From NCBI RefSeq assembly GCF_012273515.2, contig NZ_CP050975.2:9176001-9240000 (forward strand): 64,000 nucleotides of DNA, given 5' to 3'. The first letter of the stretch is position 1; each line of letters opens with the position of its first letter. The position numbers were made by a program, and so were the translations under genes. This document shows, in pieces, positions 15,603 to 25,017 of the stretch. Origin of the DNA: Streptomyces sp. RPA4-2. Lineage in GTDB: Bacteria; Actinomycetota; Actinomycetes; Streptomycetales; Streptomycetaceae. The notes under the pieces were generated by a model that did no database searches, was not told the DNA's origin, and saw only the letters and a list, made by a program, of their open reading frames with translations.

Positions 15603-16269
15603 GGATGATCACCAGTTCCTCCCGCTCTTCGCCGAAGGCGGCGAGCCCCTGCTTTTGGAGCCAGGCGCGTCGTGAGCGCAGTACCGGTCCCCAGGGCACG
15701 TACTCCCTCTGAGTGATGTGCGCGATCAGGCCCGACTCTGCCAATTGTTTCAGCGTGTGGTCGGGGTTGCACATCGCGGAGTGCACCATGAGCAGGAGCC
15801 CGCCGTGGTGCAGGAGGACCGGGACGTTTGCGCAGATCCGGTCGATGACCACCCGGCCGTTGCGGCCGGCGTCCCACGCGAGCTCCGGGCCGCTGACGGG
15901 CAACCGGTTACTGGGCGACGGAACGTAAGGGGGGTTGGCGAGGACGAGGTCGAATCGCTGGCCCGTCGTGCGGGCCGTGAAATCGCCGTGCAGGACCCGT
16001 AGGGGCAGGCGCCGGTGCAGGGCGTTGAGGCGCGTGGTGGCCACCGCACGCCACGACGTGTCCACGGCTGTGACTTTTGCTCCTCTGCTTGCCGCGCGCA
16101 GCGCAATGGCTCCCGAGCCGGTGCCGATGTCCAAAACCCTCGTGGTCGGGCGGAGGTCTTCCCTTGCCAGGGCGCGGGCGAGCAGGTGGGTGTCGGCTTG
16201 GGGCCGGTATACACCGGGCAGCGCCAGCAACCGTGGAAGTACTCCTTGGGCCACTGCTGTACTGGGCAC
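15586..16269 (-). CDS. HemK2/MTQ2-type class I methyltransferase
   Basis: It is 227 aa from GTG 16269. SAM site: VLDIGTGSGAIALRAASRGA, then acidic VTAVD. The catalytic NPPY is in FDLVLANPPYVPSPS, as in enzymes that methylate Gln of release factors or of other proteins. It heads the operon with the CDGSH and haem-oxygenase-like genes. The substrate may be one of those partners rather than a release factor; this is inference from context. Confidence 0.85.
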   Translation of the reverse strand: MPSTAVAQGVLPRLLALPGVYRPQADTHLLARALAREDLRPTTRVLDIGTGSGAIALRAASRGAKVTAVDTSWRAVATTRLNALHRRLPLRVLHGDFTARTTGQRFDLVLANPPYVPSPSNRLPVSGPELAWDAGRNGRVVIDRICANVPVLLHHGGLLLMVHSAMCNPDHTLKQLAESGLIAHITQREYVPWGPVLRSRRAWLQKQGLAAFGEEREELVIIRAQAL

Positions 16270-16396
16270 CGGGGCCTCCGCAATGTCGTGTGTCCGCAGC
16301 GCGGAGCTTGGCGGAGAACATCGGATCGAACGGTGAATGGGGGCTCGGGTTCAGCCCTTTCTGCGCGTGCGGGACGCGGAGCGGGCGGACGTCATA

Positions 16397-16624
16397 TCAA
16401 TGCTGGGGCGGCTCGTCGGTTTCCCCGTCCGGTGTCTGCCAGGAGCCCCGACGTGTCGCCGCCGGTGAGCTCTGACCTGCCGCGCGAACTCTGGAGCTCG
16501 ATTCGCGAGCGTTGCGTCTGCTGCCGTACCAGAACGCACCGATCAGTAGTGTGACCAGCACCAGGCCAGCGATGATCAAAAACAACGACGAGGAGACCGA
16601 GGCCGCGAGAAAGTGGGGAGACAT
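16397..16624 (-). CDS. DUF6479 single-span membrane protein
   Basis: It is 75 aa. There is one membrane helix (SSLFLIIAGLVLVTLLIGAF) followed by the WYGSRRNARE motif and a polar, disordered tail, as in DUF6479 proteins of Streptomyces. The function is unknown. No strong ribosome site is seen before ATG 16624. Confidence 0.8.
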   Translation of the reverse strand: MSPHFLAASVSSSLFLIIAGLVLVTLLIGAFWYGSRRNARESSSRVRAAGQSSPAATRRGSWQTPDGETDEPPQH

Positions 16625-17110
16625 AAGGGGCGGGTACCCGATCTTCTACGTCTCTCACGGAGTCGGCCGGGTAATTACAGTAACGGGGCTACGACGCCGT
16701 CCTGGGCACCATCCGCCTTACCTCCAGCACAGCTGACGCCCTCCTTGAAAGCCTGCACGACGTCAACCACTTCTCTACGCTCAGTTCAGCGGGGTGGAGA
16801 AGGCGTGGGAGTACCCACATGTTCACGGAGCGAACCTGGCCGTGTCCGCGGCGGCCTACCTGCGGGTGGGCGTCTTCGCTCCCCTGTCCACCGGCGAAGA
16901 CCGCGAACTCGCGGTTCGACCGTCAGCGGCCGGCCACCGCATCGCCCGCACAGACCGGCGCCCCGTACACACCGCAGGCCGCCTGCGCGAACGGTCTCCC
17001 GGTGGTCTCGCGGAGCAGAACAGGTGCTCAGGGCGAGCGGCCCAGAACCTCCGGGGAGCCGGTTCGTTGAGACGTTAGGCCTGCTCTCCCCGTTATCAGA
17101 AGGACTCGTC
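16625..17110. other. Leader region upstream of the ADF/cofilin-like gene
   Basis: Nearly 490 bases between the divergent DUF6479 and ADF-like genes. An open frame runs through it in the ADF frame, but its translation is low-complexity and unlike the family, and a good start with AAGGA is available at 17111. I see no other gene. Confidence 0.4.
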
Positions 17111-17515
17111 GTGAGCGGAAATGTCGTAGTGGACGAGAGTTGTATCAGCGCCTTTCAGGAGTTGAAGGGCAGGCGGGACATCAACACGGTGATCTACCGG
17201 CTCAGTGACACGCTGGAGACCGTCCTCTTCGACTTCAAGGGGAACCTCACGCACGACGAACTGCTGAAGGCCTTCCAGGCCGATGAGCCTCGTTACGCTG
17301 TCCACAACCTGCTCTTCGCATCGGCGGACGGCGCCCGGCAGGAAAAGATCGTGCTGATCGCCTGGTGCCCGGCGCGGACGACGGCCGAGGAGAAGATCGC
17401 GCACTCCTCCGGCTACCGCGCACTCCAGAATCTCCTCGACGGTGTCCAGGTCTACGTGCCGGCCACGGACCTGTCCGAACTCGAGTATCAGGCACTCGTA
17501 TCCCGGGCCTCGTGA
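17111..17515 (+). CDS. ADF/cofilin-like actin-binding domain protein
   Basis: It is 134 aa from GTG 17111, with AAGGA eight bases upstream. The whole protein matches the eukaryotic ADF-homology domain in length and order: N-terminal Ser and SGNVVVDESCISAFQELKG, the core strands NTVIYRLSD and LETVLFDF, the DEPRYAVHNLLF strand (residues 58-69), EKIVLIAWCPARTTAEEKIA (79-98), SSGYRALQNLLDGVQVYVPA, then TDLSELEY. The long actin-binding helix keeps one lysine (K95, matching cofilin K114), but cofilin K112 is replaced by E93. ADF proteins sever and depolymerise actin. A bacterial partner could be MreB or another filament, or host actin; no signal peptide is seen. The gene stands alone. Confidence 0.85.
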   Translation: MSGNVVVDESCISAFQELKGRRDINTVIYRLSDTLETVLFDFKGNLTHDELLKAFQADEPRYAVHNLLFASADGARQEKIVLIAWCPARTTAEEKIAHSSGYRALQNLLDGVQVYVPATDLSELEYQALVSRAS

Positions 17516-17792
17516 CTCACGGGCGGGCGGCGAATTGCTGCAGCGGACGGAAGAGCGGTCTTCGCGCCCTCCGAGCTTGCTTGTCGAAGGCGTTCAGGCG
17601 GCGAGCGTCGCCTCGTTTGTCGTTGATGGCCCCGCCGATCTACCCGGTCCAGGTGAGCCCGGATGACTTTCTTCCGCCTGCCGCACGCGGACCGGAGGTC
17701 TCCGGAACGTCCTCCCGCATTCCAGAATGCGCGGACCTGAGGGGGCTGCTTTGCTGGTGAGACCCGCTCTCCTCGTCCATGAAGGAGTATCC

Positions 17793-17981
17793 ATGAGCGC
17801 CGCAGATCCTTCCCGTGACTCTGCCCAGCAAATGCGTCAGAAGGCCCAGAAGCTGGAAGATGCTGCCCAGAGCGCCTCGGACCCCCAGGAGCGCGAGCAG
17901 CTGCAGGCCAAAGCCCGTAAGTTGCGGAAGCAGAGCGAGCAGCAGGGCGGCGCGCCGGAGGGCCTCGACCCCATGATCTGA
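17793..17981 (+). CDS. DUF6381-like small hydrophilic helical protein
   Basis: It is 62 aa; ATG 17793 has GAAGGAG upstream. It is one long charged helix (QQMRQKAQKLEDAAQSASDP, then EREQLQAKARKLRKQSEQQG) with no hydrophobic core. The heptad spacing suggests a coiled coil. It resembles the DUF6381 group of Streptomyces. The function is unknown. It is the next gene after the ADF-like one, 280 bases away. Confidence 0.75.
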   Translation: MSAADPSRDSAQQMRQKAQKLEDAAQSASDPQEREQLQAKARKLRKQSEQQGGAPEGLDPMI

Positions 17982-18211
17982 CCCCCCACGAGACAGTCTG
18001 GCGAACCGTCGGACGCCCTACCCTCAGCGCCGCGGCGCCCGGGTGGCACTGCTGGGGCTGGGGAAGAAGAGCCGGTTCATGGCGGGATGCGCTCAGCGGC
18101 CGATTGAAGATCGGGCATGGCTGCCGTCCCAGCGCGGGAGCGGGCACCCCAGCCAGCCTCGCGTGTGAACGCGCGCGGAGTGACACGACACTTGAGCGGC
18201 GGAGGAACACA

Positions 18212-18691
18212 ATGGCCGTACGCCACCGTCTGATCAGGAAATCCCCCAGGGAGGTCTGGGAGGTTCTGTCCGACGCCGCACGCTACGCGGACTGGGTCGT
18301 CGGCACCTCACGGGCCGAGCCGGACGAGGGACAATGGCCCGAACTGGGGGCTGCCCTCCGCTACGAGATCAAGTTCGGGCCGATCAGCCTCCACAATCGG
18401 ACTGTCGTGCGCCGCAGCGAACCGCCCACCGTCCTCGAACTGGAGGCGGACAGCGGGCCACTGGGGACCGCGAGGATCGCGATGGAACTGCGGCCCTGGG
18501 GTGAACACACCCTGATCATTTTCGACGAACACCCGTTGCGTGGCGCGGGAGGCGCTCTGCACAACGGCCTCCTGGAGGTGGCGCAACAGGTGCGAAACCG
18601 CGCGATGCTGGGACGCCTTGCCCGGCTGTGCGAGGGGGACGAGGACCCGGCCGACGCCACCCCTGAGCGACTGCGTCCACGCAGGACCTGA
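18212..18691 (+). CDS. SRPBCC-family protein (polyketide cyclase-like)
   Basis: It is 159 aa from ATG 18212 with GGAGGA upstream. It has the SRPBCC pattern: VRHRLIRKSPREVWEVLSDA, YADWVVGTSRAEPDEGQWPE, GAALRYEIKFGPISLHNRT, then the long C-terminal helix HNGLLEVAQQVRNRAMLGRL. It is followed 65 bases later by an FAD oxidoreductase and then by an SDR, so the three may act on one lipid-like or terpenoid substrate. The ligand is unknown. Confidence 0.85.
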   Translation: MAVRHRLIRKSPREVWEVLSDAARYADWVVGTSRAEPDEGQWPELGAALRYEIKFGPISLHNRTVVRRSEPPTVLELEADSGPLGTARIAMELRPWGEHTLIIFDEHPLRGAGGALHNGLLEVAQQVRNRAMLGRLARLCEGDEDPADATPERLRPRRT

Positions 18692-18756
18692 GCCGGTACC
18701 GAGCTGGAGACGGCCGCCTACAGGGGCGGCGCCACCCATCAAGCCGGGAGCGATTC

Positions 18757-20376
18757 ATGCCGGACGCCGTAGTGATCGGTGCGGGTCCCAATGGGCTGAT
18801 CGCCGCGAACCTCCTGGCCGACGCGGGCTGGAGCGTGGAGGTCCTGGAGGCCCAGGACGAGCCCGGAGGAGCGGTCCGGCACGACCGCGGGGTCGACCCG
18901 GACTTTGCCAGCGACCTCTTCAGCGCCTTCTATCCTCTCGCCGCCGCGTCCCCGGTCCTCGCCGCCCTGAATCTGGAGCGGGAGGGCCTGGGTTGGAGCC
19001 ATGCCCCTAAGGTCTTGGCCCACCCCTTGCAGGACGGTCGCTGCGCGGTTCTCAGCCGTGATCCGGAGGAGACCGCCGCGAGCCTGGAGACGTTCGCCCC
19101 CGGAGACGGAGCGGCGTGGAAGGAGCTGCGGGAGGTATGGGAGACGCTGCGGCCGGACATCCTCGATGCCTTGTTCACGCCCTTCCCCCCGCTCCGCGCC
19201 GGAGCCCGGCTGGCGTGGCGGCTGCGCGCCGCCGGCGGGCTACGGCTGGCCAGGACGATGGTGCTGCCGGTGCGGCGGCTGGGCGAGGAGGAATTCCGCG
19301 GCGAGGGCGGCAGGCTCCTGCTCGCGGGCAGTGCCCTGCACGCGGACCTCTCGCCGGAGGCAGCGGGCAGCGGCGGCTTTGGCTGGCTCATGTCCATGCT
19401 CGGCCAGACCTACGGGTTTCCCGTTCCCACCGGAGGCTCCGGGGCGCTCACCGCCGCTCTCGTCCGCCGCCTGGCGCGCCGCGGCGGCGCCGTCCACTGC
19501 GGGGAACAGGTCACCGAGGTCGTCGTGCACGGAGGGCGGGCCGTCGGCGTCCGCACCAGGAGCGGCGAGGCGGTCCCGGCCCGCAGGGCAGTGCTGGCCG
19601 ACGTGTCCGCGCCGGCGCTGTACGGCTCTCTGGTGGCCGAACGGCACCTCCCCGGGCGGCTGCTCGCCGACCTGAAGCGCTTCCAGTGGGACTTCGCCAC
19701 GTTCAAAGTTGACTGGGCGCTGAACGGCCCGGTGCCCTGGACCTGCCCGGAGGCTTCGCGGGCCGGAACCGTCCATCTCGCGGAGGGCGTGGACGGTCTC
19801 ACCCGATTCGCCGCGCAGATCGCGATGGGCCTCATCCCCGACGAGCCCTTCGCCCTCTTCGGTCAGATGACCACGACCGACCCCAGCCGCTCTCCCCGGG
19901 GCACCGAGTCCGCCTGGGCTTACACGCACGTGCCGCATCGGGTACGGGGGGACGCCGGGGACGAGGGACTGAACGGTTCATGGGACACCCGCGAGCAGGA
20001 GGCGATGGCCGACCGCGTCGAGGCTCAGGTCGAACGCTATGCCCCCGGATTCCGCGGGCTCATCCGAGCGCGGCGCATCCTCGCCCCGCCCACGCTGGAG
20101 GGCTTGGACGCCAACCTTCACGGTGGCGCCATCAACGGCGGCACCACAGCCCTGCACCAACAGCTGGTCTTCCGTCCCGTCCCCGGCTCCGGCCGAGCGG
20201 AGACCCCCGTCCCCGGCCTCTACCTCGCCTCCGCCTCCGCGCACCCGGGCGGAGGCGTCCACGGCGCGCCCGGAGCCAACGCCGCGAGAGCGGCCCTGCG
20301 CCGGCATCGCACCGGCGCACTCTCCTCCCTGCAAAGCCGCCTCACCCACCGCGACCGCAAGGGGCAACGCGTGTGA
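18757..20376 (+). CDS. Phytoene-desaturase-like FAD oxidoreductase
   Basis: It is 539 aa with GGGAG seven bases before ATG. The N-terminal FAD-binding Rossmann motif is VVIGAGPNGLIAANLLADAG followed by VEVLEAQDEPGGAVR. The C-terminal FAD motif is in PVPGLYLASASAHPGGGVHG, then PGANAARAAL. This layout is that of carotenoid desaturase/isomerase-type oxidoreductases (CrtI-like). No other carotenoid gene is near, so the substrate is unclear. It is followed by an SDR gene on the same strand. Confidence 0.85.
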   Translation: MPDAVVIGAGPNGLIAANLLADAGWSVEVLEAQDEPGGAVRHDRGVDPDFASDLFSAFYPLAAASPVLAALNLEREGLGWSHAPKVLAHPLQDGRCAVLSRDPEETAASLETFAPGDGAAWKELREVWETLRPDILDALFTPFPPLRAGARLAWRLRAAGGLRLARTMVLPVRRLGEEEFRGEGGRLLLAGSALHADLSPEAAGSGGFGWLMSMLGQTYGFPVPTGGSGALTAALVRRLARRGGAVHCGEQVTEVVVHGGRAVGVRTRSGEAVPARRAVLADVSAPALYGSLVAERHLPGRLLADLKRFQWDFATFKVDWALNGPVPWTCPEASRAGTVHLAEGVDGLTRFAAQIAMGLIPDEPFALFGQMTTTDPSRSPRGTESAWAYTHVPHRVRGDAGDEGLNGSWDTREQEAMADRVEAQVERYAPGFRGLIRARRILAPPTLEGLDANLHGGAINGGTTALHQQLVFRPVPGSGRAETPVPGLYLASASAHPGGGVHGAPGANAARAALRRHRTGALSSLQSRLTHRDRKGQRV

Positions 20377-20686
20377 CTCGGGTACTCCGCCCACGCGTCG
20401 ACACCGGCTGCGCCGTCGGGGGACGCCGACGGGGGAAGCCGACGGGTTCGGACTCCGAGGGACCGCGCGGCAACTACGTCCCGATCCCCTCGACGCCGTC
20501 GCCCAGAACTCGCGAGGCACGATGTGTCTCGGAACCGTGGCACGACCTCTGGTGTGGCACATGGATGGGCCAGCCCTTCGCGCGGTTCCGGCTCACCCGG
20601 TGGGGTGCTTGTGGGAGGTGGAGGAAGCGAGGGCGTGATCGACTGGCCGGAGCGAGGGGCCGCGCATCCGTCAGGAGGCAGCAGCG

Positions 20687-21595
20687 ATGCAGAGCCGACC
20701 GAACGGGCGGGTGGCAGTAGTCACCGGGGCAGCGCGAGGGGTGGGAGAAGCAACGAGCCGCAACCTCGCACGGCGCGGACTGCGGGTGGCGCTGCTGGGA
20801 CGAGAGCTGGAGTCACTGCGGCGCGTGGCGGACAGTCTGCCCACCGACACATGCTGCTTCGAGGTGGACGTCACCGACGAAGCCGCCATGCGGGGAGCGG
20901 CACGGGATGTCCAAACTCGGCTAGGGCCGGCATCGGTGGTCGTGGCGAACGCCGGGATCGCCACCGCGGGCCCCTTCGCCGCCAGCGACGCAGCCCTGTT
21001 CAACCGGGTCATCGACGTCAACCTCATCGGCAGCGCGAACACAGCCCGCGTCTTCCTCCCCCAACTCCTCCGCACCCGCGGCTACTTCCTCCAGATCGCC
21101 TCCACCGCCTCCTTCGGCTCGTCGCCCCTGATGAGCGCCTACTGTGCCTCCAAAGCAGGAGCGGAATCCTTCGCCCAGGCCCTGCGCACCGAACTGCGCC
21201 CCGAGGGCGTCGGCGTGGGCATCGCCTACCTTCACTGGACCGGCACCGACATGATCGACGCCCGCGACGACCATCCCGTACTGCGTGCCCTGCGCTCCCA
21301 CCAGCCCGCACCCGTCCGCCGCGTCCACAGCCCCGAACAGGTCGCCGCCTGGCTGACCCGCGGTATCGAACACCGCGCCACCAGCGTCTACGCGCCACCG
21401 TGGTTGCGCCTCGTCCAGCCCCTGCGTCCTGTGCTGCCGCTGCTCGTTTCTCGCATCGCGCGCCGATCCCTCGCGAGCCTTTCCGCCGCGGAACTGCGCC
21501 GCACCACAGGCGTCCTGGGAGCAGGCGGCCGCGCGGACTGGGAGGCCCACCGACCGGAGCCACCGGCACCACCCGTCACCCCACCCCAGTGCTGA
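20687..21595 (+). CDS. Short-chain dehydrogenase/reductase (SDR)
   Basis: It is 302 aa with a good AGGAGG site. NAD(P) motif TGAARGVG at residues 13-20, NNAG-equivalent VANAG at 86-90, catalytic Ser 139, Tyr 152 and Lys 156 (AYCASKAGAE). A C-terminal extension of about 80 residues (SPEQVAAWLTRGIEHRATSV and a hydrophobic stretch) could contact a membrane. It is likely a reductase of a lipophilic substrate. The 310-base spacer before it holds no gene. Confidence 0.88.
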   Translation: MQSRPNGRVAVVTGAARGVGEATSRNLARRGLRVALLGRELESLRRVADSLPTDTCCFEVDVTDEAAMRGAARDVQTRLGPASVVVANAGIATAGPFAASDAALFNRVIDVNLIGSANTARVFLPQLLRTRGYFLQIASTASFGSSPLMSAYCASKAGAESFAQALRTELRPEGVGVGIAYLHWTGTDMIDARDDHPVLRALRSHQPAPVRRVHSPEQVAAWLTRGIEHRATSVYAPPWLRLVQPLRPVLPLLVSRIARRSLASLSAAELRRTTGVLGAGGRADWEAHRPEPPAPPVTPPQC

Positions 21596-21922
21596 TACGC
21601 CGGCACGGGAGGAGCTTCACCCTGGGCTTTCGTCCCTCGACCACACACTCTCGCTGACGACTGGAGCATGATGTGCCAGCGGCACGGCAAGACCGTGACC
21701 GCACGTTTCGCTCAGCGCGAGTGCGGGCTGCCGATCGGAGAACCCGGGGGTGATCGTCCACGTCGACGCACACCGACGTGAACGCGGACGTGAACAACGC
21801 CCGGGCCCTGGATCCAGCCCCTCTTGGCCGCCTCTGCCCGCTTGGAAGCGCGTGTCGAGGCCGAGTCCGGAGGCGATCGCCGCGATGCGGCGGGTCACGG
21901 TGCGCGCGCTCGTCCCCGACTG
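21596..21922. other. Convergent intergenic stretch, no gene seen
   Basis: About 330 bases between the SDR and the GH65 gene, which point at each other. I see no conserved frame and no strong hairpin. Confidence 0.4.
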
Positions 21923-24286
21923 TCACTGCTTCCCGTGTTGCAGCCGGAGCTGACCGGGGCGGCGGCCCTGCGGTTGTTCGGGGGCCGGGCGCAAGGTTGA
22001 GCCGGGGACGGGGCGGCTCACAGGAGAGCCGACCGTGAGGGTGAGTGCTTCGTCGTGATGCCGAACCGTCATCGTTGAGCCGGCCAGCAGGGTGTAGGTG
22101 GCGATTCCTGTCTTGATCTCCACCCGCAGGCGGCGGCCCCAGATCCCCATGTGGAAGGTGAGCCGACTGAGTTTTTCAGGCAGTCGGGGCATGAACGACA
22201 GTGTGTCGCCGTTATGGCGCATGCCCCCGAAGCCGCAAACCAGGGCCATCCAGGTTCCGGCCAGTGAGGCGATGTGCAGCCCGTCCCGAGTGTTGTTCTC
22301 CAGGTCGTCCAGGTCCATCAGTGCGGCCTCGACGACATAGTCGTAGGCAAGTCGTTCATGGCAGACCTCCGCTGCCATGACGGCCTGGCAGCACGCGGAC
22401 AGTGACGAGTCGCGGACCGTCAGCGGTTCGTAGTAGGCGAAATTGCGGGCCTTTTGGTCGGCGTCGAAGTACTGGCCGCACATGTACATGGCCAGCACCA
22501 AGTCCGCCTGCTTCACCACCTGCTTGCGGTAGATGTCGAAGTAGGGGAAGTGCAGCAGCAAGGGATACTGGTCGGGTCGGGTCGCGGCGAAATCCCACAG
22601 CTGGTGGCCAGTGAACCCCGCATGCTGCTCATGCACCTGCAGTTCGTCGTTATAGGGCAGGTGCATGGCCTGTGCGGCGTCGCGCCAGGTCGCCGCTTCC
22701 TCGTCGTCCACGCCGAGAGCCGCTGCCTCGTCGCGGTGACGTTCGGCGCTGTCGGCCGCTCCGCGCATGTTCCTGGCGGCCATGAGATTGGTATAGGCAT
22801 TGTCGTCGGTGACCGCGCTGTACTCGTCCGGCCCGGTCACGCCGTCGATGTGGAAGATGCCGCGGTGGTCGTGATGGCCCAGCGACATCCACAGCCGGGC
22901 CGTCTCCACGAGGAGCTCCAACCCACTGGTCCGCTCGAAGTCCTGGTCGCCGGAGGCGGAGACGTAGCGGATGACGGCGTCCGCGATATCGGCGTTGACG
23001 TGGAAGGCGGCTGTGCCGGCCGGCCAGTAGGCGGTGCACTCCGAACCATCGATGGTCCGCCAAGGAAATGTCGCTCCGCGCAGTCCCAGCTGCCTCGCCC
23101 GGTCCCGTGCAGCCGGCAGAGTGCTCTGCCGCCAGCGCAGCGCCTCGGCGACGGCACCGGGCCAGGTGTAGGTAAGCAGCGGCAGGACGAAGGTCTCGGT
23201 GTCCCAGAATGAGTGGCCGTCGTAACCGGTGCCGGTCAACCCCTTGGCGGGGATGGCCCGCTGTTCGGCGCGGGCGCCGGCTTGCAGCACGTGGAACAGT
23301 CCGAACCGCACGGCCTGCTGGACTTCCTCGTCTCCGTCGACTTCGACATCGGAGCGTGCCCAGAACTCGTCCAGGTAGTGCCGTTGTTCATCCACCAACC
23401 CTTGCCAGCCGGTGCTGCCGGCGGCTGCGAGCGCGGCTTGCACCTGGTCCTGTACGGCGGGCAAGGAACGGATGCGTGACCAGCCATAGGCGACCAGTTT
23501 GTCGATCCTCAGCTTCTCGCCCGGGATCAGCAGCGACGTGACCGTCAGGCGCGCGACGTCGTCGCTGCTCTCGCTACTGGTCTCCGTCTGCCCAGGCCCC
23601 TGTACGGTGTGCTCGGCCGCGGCCGCGACCCGCAGATTGCTGTTGCGCGTGCAGTGCATCAGCAGGAGACGGTTCCCCACCGCATGGTTCTCCTCCGCGT
23701 CGAGTGGCGACTCCAGGACCGCAGCGGTGCGGGGATCGCCCGCGACTGACGGAAGCTGTTCGTTGGCGACGAGTTCGGACTGCACCACGACGCGTACCGG
23801 GGTGTCGACCGCTTCGACTTCGTAGGCGATCGCGGCGGTGGAGCGCTGCGTGAAGGAGACCATCCGCGTGGAGCGCACCCGCACCGTGCGGCCCGCCGGC
23901 GAGGTCCACGTACAACTGCGGTGGAGCAGACCGGCACGCAGATCCAGCACCCGCTCGTGGCTGCCGAGCCTGCCGTAGCGCACGTCGAAGGGCTCGTCGT
24001 CGACCAGCAGCCGCAGAATTTTGCCGTTGGTGACATTGATGGCGGTCTGGCCGGACTCGGGGTAGCCGTATCCTCCTTCCGCGTAGGGCAAAGGGTGCAA
24101 CTCGTGGAAGCCGTTGAGGTAGGAGCCGGGCAGACCATGAGGATCGCCCTCGTCAAGGTTTCCGCGCCAGCCGACATGACCGTTGGAGAGCGCGAAGACC
24201 GATTCGCTCTGCGGCAGTAGATCCAAGTTGAGAAATGTTTCTTTCAGGGCCCAGGGATCGACGGCGAAACAACTGTCCGTGATCAT
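21923..24286 (-). CDS. Glycoside hydrolase family 65 (disaccharide phosphorylase-like)
   Basis: It is 787 aa. The N-terminal super-sandwich domain begins LKETFLNLDLLPQSESVFAL, GNLDEGDP. The (alpha/alpha)6 catalytic domain contains GYDGHSFWDTETFVLPLLTY, then GVTGPDEYSAVTDDNAYTN, whose Glu is the general acid of the family. FPYFDIYRKQVVKQADLVLA and SLAGTWMALVCGFGGMRHNG are also family blocks. Such enzymes phosphorolyse maltose, trehalose or kojibiose to beta-glucose 1-phosphate. The ATGA overlap with a beta-phosphoglucomutase-like gene supports phosphorolysis rather than hydrolysis. The exact sugar is not decided. Confidence 0.92.
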   Translation of the reverse strand: MITDSCFAVDPWALKETFLNLDLLPQSESVFALSNGHVGWRGNLDEGDPHGLPGSYLNGFHELHPLPYAEGGYGYPESGQTAINVTNGKILRLLVDDEPFDVRYGRLGSHERVLDLRAGLLHRSCTWTSPAGRTVRVRSTRMVSFTQRSTAAIAYEVEAVDTPVRVVVQSELVANEQLPSVAGDPRTAAVLESPLDAEENHAVGNRLLLMHCTRNSNLRVAAAAEHTVQGPGQTETSSESSDDVARLTVTSLLIPGEKLRIDKLVAYGWSRIRSLPAVQDQVQAALAAAGSTGWQGLVDEQRHYLDEFWARSDVEVDGDEEVQQAVRFGLFHVLQAGARAEQRAIPAKGLTGTGYDGHSFWDTETFVLPLLTYTWPGAVAEALRWRQSTLPAARDRARQLGLRGATFPWRTIDGSECTAYWPAGTAAFHVNADIADAVIRYVSASGDQDFERTSGLELLVETARLWMSLGHHDHRGIFHIDGVTGPDEYSAVTDDNAYTNLMAARNMRGAADSAERHRDEAAALGVDDEEAATWRDAAQAMHLPYNDELQVHEQHAGFTGHQLWDFAATRPDQYPLLLHFPYFDIYRKQVVKQADLVLAMYMCGQYFDADQKARNFAYYEPLTVRDSSLSACCQAVMAAEVCHERLAYDYVVEAALMDLDDLENNTRDGLHIASLAGTWMALVCGFGGMRHNGDTLSFMPRLPEKLSRLTFHMGIWGRRLRVEIKTGIATYTLLAGSTMTVRHHDEALTLTVGSPVSRPVPGSTLRPAPEQPQGRRPGQLRLQHGKQ

Positions 24287-25017
24287 TGCTGGTGCTCCAG
24301 CTCGGCGAGGTCCTGCACGACGATGTCAGCGCCGTGGGCGAGCAGGGCATCCGCCTGGCCGACCCGGTCGACCCCGACGACGTAGCCGAAGTGACCCGAC
24401 CGACCGGCGTCCATTCCGGCCAGTGCGTCCTCGAAGACAGCCGACACCCGAGCTGTGACACCGAGGTCATGGGCGGCGGCCAGGAACGTATCGGGATGCG
24501 GTTTGCCGGGAAGCCCGCGCTCCGCGGCCACCAGCCCGTCGATGCGAACGTCGAACAGCGCCTCGGCCCCGACCGACACCAGGATCTCGCGGCAATTCGC
24601 GCTGGAGGACACGACACCTGTCTTCAAGCCGTGCTGCCGGACTGTTTGGATGTAGCGCATGGTGCCCGGGTACGATTCGACGCCCGTCGCGCTGATCTTC
24701 TCCAGCAATAGATCGTTCTTGCGATTCCCTAGACCCCGCACCGTGTCGCCCTCGTCGTCCGGGGAGCCCTCGGGAAGCTTGATGCCGCGCGAGGCGAGGA
24801 AGCTGCGCACACCGTCCGTGCGTGGCCTTCCGTCCACGTACTCGTCATAGTCCTCGGTGACGTCGAACGGCGTGAAGCCGGATCCGTCGTGCCGGAGGAG
24901 GAAGTCGTCGAACGTCTCCTTCCAGGCAGCCGCGTGTATGACGGCCGTCTTCGTGATGACACCGTCCAGGTCGAACAGGCACGCTTCAATCGATTCCGGC
25001 AGGCTGTACGGCCTCAT
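24283..25017 (-). CDS. HAD hydrolase, beta-phosphoglucomutase-like
   Basis: It is 244 aa. The HAD catalytic pair is Asp16/Asp18 in CLFDLDGVITKTAVIHAAAW. The cap segment and motif II (TGVVSSSANCREIL) and motif III (GLPGKPHPDTFLAAA, then VFEDALAGMDAGRSGHFGYV) fit the beta-phosphoglucomutase subfamily. It would turn beta-glucose 1-phosphate from the overlapping GH65 phosphorylase into glucose 6-phosphate. In Streptomyces and mycobacteria this GH65/HAD pair is common. Confidence 0.9.
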   Translation of the reverse strand: MRPYSLPESIEACLFDLDGVITKTAVIHAAAWKETFDDFLLRHDGSGFTPFDVTEDYDEYVDGRPRTDGVRSFLASRGIKLPEGSPDDEGDTVRGLGNRKNDLLLEKISATGVESYPGTMRYIQTVRQHGLKTGVVSSSANCREILVSVGAEALFDVRIDGLVAAERGLPGKPHPDTFLAAAHDLGVTARVSAVFEDALAGMDAGRSGHFGYVVGVDRVGQADALLAHGADIVVQDLAELEHQQ

